Origin: Chrysochromulina tobinii
Lineage: Eukaryota > Haptophyta > Prymnesiales > Chrysochromulinaceae
Length of the DNA stretch: 29,602 nt
Assembly (NCBI GenBank): GCA_001275005.1
Contig: JWZX01001992.1
Coordinates: forward strand, 1-29,602
Reading direction: 5' to 3'
The notes under the pieces were generated by a model, which saw only the letters and a program-made list of their open reading frames with translations, did no database searches and was not told the origin of the DNA. The translations under genes and the position numbers were made by a program. The number at the start of each line of letters is the position of its first letter. Position 1 is the first letter of the stretch. Positions 24,101 through 29,602 of the stretch are shown in pieces.

Positions 24101-26826
24101 CCGCGCTTGGCGCGAGCGGCGGACGCGGCTCGCTCGGCGACTCGGCGCTCGCGTTCGGCGATCCGAATGTCCTTCAAGTCCGCCATGAGCTCCGGGTAGA
24201 GCATCAGTGTGAGCACATGCGAGCGCATCACGGCCGTCAGCTCCTGGTCAGTCGCCGCCGGTCCCATGGCGTGCCGGGCAGCGCCGGCGACCGAGGCCTT
24301 ATCCGCGAGCGGCAGCGAGAGAGGCGCCGTAGGTCTGGGCGGCGGCAGCGCAGCGGGAGGGAGGGCAACTCCCTCGTTGACTGCGTCCTTTCGCGCGGCG
24401 GCTGCCTCAAGCGCGAGCCCCTCGCGCGCGTGCATGCAGTCCCAGTATTCGAATAACAGACGCGTCGACGGCTCAGGCCAGACCGCATCGAATTGGTCGG
24501 TCGCCGGCAGCGCACCCGACGAGCCCGGGAGCCCCGAGAGTGCACCAAGCAGTAGGCGCTGCCCTTCACATAGCGAGCCAAAGCCGCGCGCGACGCCGGC
24601 CACATGGCCCTTGCGGTCCTCGGGCACTGAGGCACATGCATGCACAAAAGCCCCGAGCTTGTCCTGCAGCCGCAACGTGATGACGTCGGCGTCGGAGCTC
24701 GTCAGACCGAAATGCCTCTGGGCGCTCAGCTTGCGCACCAGCTCGGAGAGCCGTAGGTGGTGCGCACGAAGCTGCTGAAGCTCTGCTTGGAGCACGTCGG
24801 CATCGCGCGCGAGCGCGGAGTATCCGCCGGCGCGAAGTTGGCTGTCCAAATTAGGAAGGTGGCTGTCCGAGTGCTCGAGCTGCTCCGCTGGCGAGGGCGA
24901 TTTGCGGTCCTCCGCCGTCGGGTCGCCAACTGAGTCCCACCCCCAGCATATGATGGCCACGAACAGGTTGACCAGGACGTAGTTCTGGATCAGGAACATG
25001 GGGACGAAGTAGAGCGCCGCGAGCGACCACGGCGCGCCGCCCTCGAGCGTGGATGCGAAGACGGCGTTCCAGTCCTCGCCCGACGTGAGCGTGAACACGG
25101 TCACGAACGCGGAGGCGAAGTCATCAAAGTGGGTTCGTGGGGGAGGGGATCCCATCTCACCACCGAAGAGCTCCATCCCGAGCAGCGCGAAGACACACAT
25201 GATCAGCACGAGGATCGCCGTCAGGTTGAGGACGAGGGATGAGACCGCGGCGAGCGTCCCCTCGAAGCGCTTCATCTGCGGGTTGAGCCGGAGCAGGCGC
25301 AGCACACGCGCGACGCGTAAGGCGCGCAGGAAGTCAGTGTCGTGTCCATAGAACTCGAGCGCCATATCGAGCAGCGAGCACAAGGTGACGACAAAGTCGA
25401 AGCGGTTCCAGTACGAGGTGAAGTACGCTCGGCCCGAGGTGCACAGCTTGAGGACCATCTCAAGGGTGAACGCGGCGACGAAGAAGTCGTTGGCGTAGTT
25501 GAGCAGGTGCGCATACCAGGCAGGCTCGCCGTGGAAGTTGGAGCACATAACGATCGTGTTGAGCGTGATCATCAGGTAGACGAGGCTGTCCCAGCTGCCC
25601 GCACTCATAGTCCACATCGATGCGCGGCGGCCCAGATGCGGCGGCTCCGTGCCCGGCGCCGCGGCCGATGCGCTCTCGTCGGAATCGTCACCGCTCTTCG
25701 ATCTTTCCTCCTGCGCCTTGTTGAACGACTCGAACAGGACGGCGAGGAAGAGGTTGACGATGAAGTGGGAGCCGACCAGGACGAGGACTAGGAAGAAGAT
25801 GACGGCGGACGCCTCGCCAGCCGTCTTCCGCAGCATGTACATTTGGTCCACCCATCCCTCGAGCGTCACTGCCTGGAAGATGGACGCGAACGCTGAGATG
25901 ACGTTGTCGTACGAGAGCGCGCCAAAGCAAGGGCCGACCAGCCAGTACACGCACGCCTCCGGCGCGGAGCAGTCGGCATCCTCGACGCAGAGCGCCGTGT
26001 CGGCGACCGGGGCGTCCGCGCCCGGTACTGTGCACCGGAAGTGCATCTTGCCCGCGAAGAGGTTGACGCCTACGATGCTCATCAGGAAGAGGAAGAGGGC
26101 GAACAGAGCCGACACGTTGCCGAGATCGCTCAGCGAGCCGAGGAGAGATTCGACGATGAGCTTGAGCGACTTGACGCGGTTCACCATGCGGAGGGCGCGC
26201 AGCACGCGCACGGCACGCAGCACCGTGTAGTTGCCGAAGCCGGGCAGGCGCTGCAGCCACGCAGTCGACACGACGATGAAATCGAAGACGTTCCAACCAT
26301 CGCCAAAGTAATCGGAAGGACCGAACGCGATCAGCTTCGCCACCACCTCCGCTGTAAAGATGTACGTGTACACGTCCTCGACAAGCGCGTACAGCGCCGC
26401 CTTGGGCGTGCCAACGCTGGCCGCCGCGTCGAGCGGGCTCTGCGTCGCCATCGTGATGCACGAGGCGATGATGACTGCGAGGATGAAGAAGTCGAACGGC
26501 GGCCACGTCACCAGCCGGTGGCACGTGTGCCGCAGCCGGCCGCAGCAGCCCGTCGTTCCGACGGAGTCGTGCGTTCGCAGCAGCGGCTGCAGCGGCTCGT
26601 CGTTTTCGCCGCTCGATGGCGGGACTGGCAGCGGATGGGCCGTCGCGCTGGACTCGGCCGCTTGCTCACCGGCCACGCCGCGAGGCAGGGACGCCAGCGC
26701 CTTTGAGCTGCGGCCGCCGCTGCCTTTCGACTTCCGCAGGCGGTGATCGCCCTTGTCCTGGGGCCCTCGACCCTCGCCAGCGATCCGCTGCGCACGCAGC
26801 ACACGCGGTGGGGGCATGTCTTCCAT
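21157..26826 (-). CDS. Four-domain voltage-gated calcium channel alpha1-type subunit
   Basis: A single-exon 1889-residue protein from the ATG at 26826, with four homologous six-TM domains. S4 voltage sensors are plain: LRAVRVLRALRMVNRVK in I, FLRALRVARVLRLLRL in II, LRALRALRALRPLRVIRR in III and LRFLRFFRIVRLLKLIK in IV. Selectivity-filter glutamates are E323 (TLEGW), E584 (SGEDW), E1182 (SSLEMW) and E1487 (TGESY), an EEEE ring typical of calcium-selective channels. The C-terminus has the conserved EF-like segment FVDVWQRFDPDGNHLVPTKDL (~1558-1578) and an IQ-like helix LAILKMQKSFRAARSRR (~1700), a candidate calmodulin site. The I-II linker is only about 40 residues and no beta-subunit binding (AID) consensus is visible. 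The II-III linker is long (about 630-955) and charged. It should act in the plasma membrane or another excitable membrane. Confidence 0.94.
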   Translation of the reverse strand: MEDMPPPRVLRAQRIAGEGRGPQDKGDHRLRKSKGSGGRSSKALASLPRGVAGEQAAESSATAHPLPVPPSSGENDEPLQPLLRTHDSVGTTGCCGRLRHTCHRLVTWPPFDFFILAVIIASCITMATQSPLDAAASVGTPKAALYALVEDVYTYIFTAEVVAKLIAFGPSDYFGDGWNVFDFIVVSTAWLQRLPGFGNYTVLRAVRVLRALRMVNRVKSLKLIVESLLGSLSDLGNVSALFALFLFLMSIVGVNLFAGKMHFRCTVPGADAPVADTALCVEDADCSAPEACVYWLVGPCFGALSYDNVISAFASIFQAVTLEGWVDQMYMLRKTAGEASAVIFFLVLVLVGSHFIVNLFLAVLFESFNKAQEERSKSGDDSDESASAAAPGTEPPHLGRRASMWTMSAGSWDSLVYLMITLNTIVMCSNFHGEPAWYAHLLNYANDFFVAAFTLEMVLKLCTSGRAYFTSYWNRFDFVVTLCSLLDMALEFYGHDTDFLRALRVARVLRLLRLNPQMKRFEGTLAAVSSLVLNLTAILVLIMCVFALLGMELFGGEMGSPPPRTHFDDFASAFVTVFTLTSGEDWNAVFASTLEGGAPWSLAALYFVPMFLIQNYVLVNLFVAIICWGWDSVGDPTAEDRKSPSPAEQLEHSDSHLPNLDSQLRAGGYSALARDADVLQAELQQLRAHHLRLSELVRKLSAQRHFGLTSSDADVITLRLQDKLGAFVHACASVPEDRKGHVAGVARGFGSLCEGQRLLLGALSGLPGSSGALPATDQFDAVWPEPSTRLLFEYWDCMHAREGLALEAAAARKDAVNEGVALPPAALPPPRPTAPLSLPLADKASVAGAARHAMGPAATDQELTAVMRSHVLTLMLYPELMADLKDIRIAERERRVAERAASAARAKRGWCASKSAALEEFSQGRGDPNMGRGDPGEKSLGRHSLPLDEDTGGSLGVMMRLFKRLVSAPAFEAFIIVCIALSSVALAFDVPSVVPGSPLATTLFRADVTFTAIFTLEMALKMLVFGLWASEESYFRSGWNVLDCAIVSTSVISLLFRDVEELGGLRALRALRALRPLRVIRRFNGLRRVVKSLLRAVPLVGSVVQVCALVFIVYGLFGMQFLMGRMAACTDRTITTKRACVGEYVDPESGEMLARWWGNDDLGHFDNIGMATLTLFELSSLEMWPDVLWRAMDSDPVHHDHGPELNANPWMASFVITWIVVSNFILLNLFVGVVLENFNAIRKQEDGSVFMSDAQLEWANAMRSIFSVKPTMKLKEPAGKGWLAKQRRKAFKLIYEDVQLAASFERFVACLVLLNVLSMAVTWYDQPPAIDVFADIVDWFFTAAFTLEMLLKLFGLGFAQYFGDGWNVLDMTLVSLSLLDHALTLLAAGGLFLSPTTLRFLRFFRIVRLLKLIKVAPGIKRLLSTVVASAPALANVGVLVLLVLYIYAVLGIELFGHVAHGEFINDDANFETFGAAMLTMVRCITGESYNGIMHDAMVTEARQPGRCSAAEGTCGDPLAAIAFFISFVVIGSYVMLNVFVAVVIDAFADDQAQEQAPWSQVHVDDFVDVWQRFDPDGNHLVPTKDLTRLLRSLGPPVGFRTADDAVGKSPNLLVGAAEVMGRLRELKVQDRAGQVAFHDLLEACGKWAMIKRHSYTPELPLASEAVAELEQVRRQTVESIPVYRATSKSYTPRGRNEVSSEQMLAILKMQKSFRAARSRRGQPVSEATNFTVGTFNEAAALASARKREEILAGSRQLGESVLPSAEASRMQPKATKGGIGGGAKKQGASLGAKAPGAPAPGARRPSPPPACSRPLRIVPNSGSIERPSAASQRVAGSVPVGAPHPIPAAATDRNQERRRSSASRPAGAIPGADHPPAWRKPSALKEVTI

Positions 26827-27243
26827 TTTTTGGCCTTGAAAAGCGCCATTTTGGGCAGTCCTCTGAAAATGTCAAAAGCTCGGCAGTGGTCGGCACCTTG
26901 GTGATTTGGACGACGTACCGCGCGGGCTCCGATAGTGCCCATGGCAAATAGCCGGCGAAAGGAGCCGAGGTAGCGGATCTGTCGGGACGCGCCTGCACCG
27001 GCTGGGTGCCGGCTGTTCGCGCTTCGGAGTGTACCAATGGGTACAGGCACTACTAGTGAACTAGTCGCGGACCGACGGGGGGGCGCGTTCGCGTTCCCTC
27101 GTGGGGCAACTTGATTACGAACTAGGCGGCAGTAAGGCGGTCAAATAATCCACATAATCTAAGGGTTCCAATCACGATCGACAGATCTCGGTACGTAGGC
27201 CCCAGATAATATTCCGCTCAGGATTATCAAAACGAGCCTTTCC
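26827..27243. promoter_or_regulatory. Divergent intergenic region upstream of the calcium channel
   Basis: 417 bp between the channel ATG (minus) and the small hypothetical ATG (plus). Two short inverted repeats lie close together at about 27032-27066: GTACC-AATG-GGTAC and ACTAGT-GA-ACTAGT. They could be protein-binding sites, but such short repeats also occur by chance. Confidence 0.35.
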
Positions 27244-27540
27244 ATGTTTCCAACTTTGTTCACGAAACCCCTCGCGCACACCTTCGCTTCCGATGCGACC
27301 CAGAACCTTTCGCTAGGAATTACCGCCCCTCTCTCCGTCTCAATGGTGAGGACATACATCCCCAAGGGTGGCCATGGCGGCGACCGCAGCAAGACTGGCC
27401 TGCCTGCCGGCTACTGGCAGGATAAGGGTGGTCGCGCCGCAGCAGCCGCAGCAATTGCTGCAGCACAAGCGAAAGAATTGCTAGAGGAAGAGGCAGCAAA
27501 GGCGGCGGCCACCAACCGCTGGAAGCAGTGGGCCAAGTAG
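27244..27540 (+). CDS. Small hypothetical protein
   Basis: A 98-residue frame from the ATG at 27244, or 65 residues from the ATG at 27343 (MVRTYIPKGGHGGDR). The first 30 residues lack acidic groups except one Asp and could be a targeting leader. The middle has KGGHGGDRSKTGLPAGYWQDKGGR, and the C-terminus is an Ala/Glu/Lys helix (AAAAAIAAAQAKELLEEEAAKAAA) ending NRWKQWAK. No family is recognised. It is favoured over chance because of the tidy amphipathic helix and a codon preference like the neighbours, but it could be one exon of a longer gene. It is divergent from the calcium channel and convergent with the CNBD channel. Confidence 0.4.
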   Translation: MFPTLFTKPLAHTFASDATQNLSLGITAPLSVSMVRTYIPKGGHGGDRSKTGLPAGYWQDKGGRAAAAAAIAAAQAKELLEEEAAKAAATNRWKQWAK

Positions 27541-28436
27541 CACAGTGATGAGCAGCAGTCGAGCAGCAATCAACTGCAAAAATTGTAATGCCCGCCTTGT
27601 GAGCCTCGACCGACTCCACGCAGATGACGACTCAGCGTGTGCTCGTTGCTGGCTCTCGTGTGCTCCGCAGGGCGGTGTGAGGCTACAATCCAGCTTTCGG
27701 TCAAGGATATCTTCACTTCAGGCTCGAGTTCGCTATGGATCCCGGCCATGCAGTCGAGAGAGCGGGCGGATAAGGGAGCGAGACAGTTGCTTTTGTCATT
27801 GTGGCTAGTGTGTCATCGTCGTAGTCGGAACATACGTGTACGTCGCAGTCAATAGTGTGTGAGTGGCATCAATTTCAGGGCCTAAATGAAGTGATATACA
27901 GTCAATATTGCTAGTGGTGCCTACTTCTACCCAATGGAGTGTACGTAAGTAAAACACGCCTATCGGCGGCGTACACGTGGCGAGAGGGATACCCCAGGCA
28001 TACAAAGCGTGTACCTGTACGGTGTGGTCGCGCTTCGGAGTACGGCGCGCGCGCGGTACACGACGCTAGGACGCTATCTAGTGCGGTTGCTCACCTGTCA
28101 CCAGTTTTTCAACTAGTTGTCTGATCATTCGTGTCATTGACATACTCGTATAAAAATACAATCGAAATCCACAAATCCTCAAAGTCAGGTACACCTAACA
28201 CCCGCTGGCCCTGCTAGTGTGCTTTATTAATCGTGTGCATGCTCCGTCAGACACTCTCGTCCGTTCCTCTCTCGTCCGTTCCTCTCTCGTCACGTCGCCG
28301 CACGTCACTCTCGTCTTCTGCTCGCGGTTTTCAATTCGGTGTGCACCACCTGCTAGTGGCGCTTCGCCCCTGGTCTTTGTCGGCAACGTCTTGCTGTGGG
28401 GGAGCGGGATGCTCTAGCAACCACGCTGGACGCTCT
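27541..28436. other. Gene-poor interval before the CNBD channel stop
   Basis: About 0.9 kb with lower GC than the genes. It holds a TATAAAAA at about 28150 with no gene placed to use it, a 15-bp tandem repeat at 28255-28291, and a 12-base word CGCGCTTCGGAG that also occurs near 27018. No open frame here shows recognisable sequence. Confidence 0.45.
28255..28291. repeat. 15-bp tandem repeat TCTCGTCCGTTCCTC
   Basis: Two exact copies at 28255 and 28270 and a partial third at 28285. Translation of this repeat creates a spurious minus-strand frame (EERTREERTR). Confidence 0.85.
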
Positions 28437-29602
28437 CTAGGAGTCTACAACTACCACTTTCAAAGCAGAGGCAACCAAGGCAGCGAGGGCCTCCAAGGTC
28501 TGTTGCAGCTTGTCCTCCCGCTGTGTGAGAGCAGAAATCGTCGTGCGCAGTTCATGTATCTCATCATGCAAGCTCTTGAACTCCGTCTTCAGCTCCTCGC
28601 CGAACGGTTGAACTACGCCACCAAGGGGGCCACTGGCTACCGGGATCTCGTCGGCCATGCCGCCGGACAAGTTGTGTTTGCGCACAGCCGCCTCGTGGGC
28701 ACGGTCGAGAAAGTCGCTGCTATATAGCCTTTTTTATGGAAGAGTTCGTCAACCCCTCGATTTTTTCACGAGTCGCGCTTGTTTGATGAGGTGTCTCCTC
28801 ATCGCAAGTAAGATCGTGAATCGTCGCACCTGCAAGAAATAGCAAGATGAGACGCACAGTCAAGAGTCACGTGGGGCAGCGCCGAAGCGCGCAGCAGAGA
28901 AGCGGGGTGATCATCTCAAAGTTGAGGGAAACAGAGAGCGTGCTCACCTTGCGTTGGGCGACCGGGGACTTTCTGATGACAGTAATGAGGTCCTGCTTGC
29001 TAATTCTTAGCGCAGATACGTACGACATGGCGCAGGCCGAGTGCGGCGAAAAATAGCTCTCGTCGTAGAGCAGCACATCGTCACCCCACCACATGCCAGC
29101 CGTGAGCACACGTCTGCCTAAGAGGACGATGCCGCGCATGACGACATACAGATAGCCCTTCACGGCCACTTCGCCCGTAGTGAAAGTGCGCGATGTCATC
29201 AACATTGCCAAACGCACGAGAATGATGTCCTCGACGCCTTTCAGAAACGAGATTCTAGACAGCCAGTGCTTGTTACTGCGCTCTCATGGTGGCGTGGCAA
29301 GGAATGGGGCGTCAGAGTCAGGACACAGAGCGCTCACGGTGGCGTGTGGCAAGGAGCAGAGTTGTCAAGGGTCAGCAGAGACACACGGTCCGGCCTGAGC
29401 GATGCTGCTGCTGCCGTGTAAGGCGGTGCGAAGGGGTGTCGCGTACACATGCATGACCACCTCGATTTGGAGGGCGTCACTAAGCAGAGGCAGGACGGAA
29501 GCGGCATGGAACTCCCTCAGCTTCATCTCCTGGGTCTGGTGCAGGTACTCGCGCATGCGTCTGGCCATCCCCGCTGGCAAGTTGTTCGTATAGATGTAGC
29601 TG
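28437..29602 (-). CDS. Cyclic-nucleotide-binding-domain cation channel, C-terminal part, interrupted by introns (runs off right edge)
   Basis: Pieces in different minus-strand frames join into the C-terminus of a CNG/HCN/KCNH-type channel. Piece 1 (29602 to about 29410) is a C-linker: NNLPAGMARRMREYLHQ, then LPLLSDALQIEVVMHVY. Piece 2 (about 29275 to 28948) is the CNBD: WLSRISFLKGVEDIILVRLA, FTTGEVAVKGYLYVVMRGIVLL, MWWGDDVLLYDES and LITVIRKSP. It ends at a clean donor AAG|GTGAGC. Piece 3 starts at 28829 after a pyrimidine-rich tract ending TTTCTTGCAG and reads VRRFTILLAMRRHLIKQARLVKK, the expected post-CNBD helix. Piece 4 (about 28719 to stop 28437) is a coiled coil (LKTEFKSLHDEIHELRTTIS). 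The first and third junctions are not resolved. The phosphate-binding cassette lacks the usual GE...R, so cyclic nucleotide may not bind, as in KCNH channels. The pore lies outside the window. Confidence 0.72.
28830..28947 (-). other. Spliceosomal intron (GT-AG) in the CNBD channel
   Basis: On the minus strand the donor is AAG|GTGAGC (first intron base 28947) and the acceptor is CTATTTCTTGCAG|GTG (last intron base 28830), giving a 118-bp phase-0 intron. It joins the CNBD exon to the conserved helix after it and removes an in-frame non-homologous continuation (VSTLSVSLNFEM). Confidence 0.75.

Noticed and set aside
21157-26826. Voltage-gated sodium channel
   Set aside because: All four filter positions are Glu; there is no DEKA-type ring and no clear fast-inactivation IFM motif in the III-IV linker.
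28233-28727. 164-residue plus-strand frame
   Set aside because: It starts at a GTG, begins in the 15-bp tandem repeat and is antisense to the coiled-coil exon of the CNBD channel.

Overview
This window looks like nuclear DNA from a GC-rich unicellular eukaryote, most likely a microalga with a red-lineage secondary plastid; a haptophyte is my best guess, but the sequence alone does not settle it. The eukaryotic evidence is a CCT zeta chaperonin gene, an animal-type (6-4) photolyase, a 24-TM voltage-gated calcium channel, WW, EF-hand and SPFH proteins, and spliceosomal introns. The plastid evidence is a signal peptide ending in an ASAF motif on the WW/2OG-oxygenase protein. Most genes read through as single uninterrupted frames with strong C/G third-position bias and many low-complexity tracts (Pro, Asp, Gln/His, Ala). 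No rRNA, tRNA, CRISPR array or canonical transposon was seen.

Layout. 1-131 (-) is the N-terminus of a P-loop sulfotransferase running off the left edge; it is too short to appear as a long ORF. 944-2566 (+) is CCT6. 2990-4729 (-) is a (6-4) photolyase/cryptochrome. 5009-6460 (-) is a coiled-coil protein. 6673-7914 (+) is a probable double-VOC (glyoxalase-fold) protein. 8211-9410 (+) is a second, unrelated-looking sulfotransferase with a duplicated stem segment. 9518-14152 (+) is a very large PH-like/EF-hand protein with six EF-hands. 14679-16439 (-) is a GT61-type glycosyltransferase. 16709-19003 (+) is a UBA/CUE-like plus transmembrane plus SPFH protein. 19514-20908 (-) is a probably plastid-directed protein with two WW domains and a 2OG-Fe(II) oxygenase. 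21157-26826 (-) is a four-domain EEEE calcium channel. 27244-27540 (+) is a small hypothetical. 28437-29602 (-) is the intron-containing C-terminal part of a cyclic-nucleotide-binding-domain cation channel, running off the right edge; its exons are scattered over different frames.

Genes alternate strands and there is no operon-like grouping. Four neighbouring pairs are head-to-head (131/944, 6460/6673, 16439/16709, 26826/27244), so shared promoters are possible. Loose themes are ion signalling (the two channels at the right, the EF-hand protein) and glycan modification (two sulfotransferases, a GT61 enzyme), but proximity in a eukaryote is weak evidence of joint function.

The most unusual non-coding structures are a perfect 29-bp palindrome bounded by identical 7-bp direct repeats (457-499) and an array of near-regularly spaced perfect palindromes, GCGTATACGC, in a convergent intergenic space (14317-14548).
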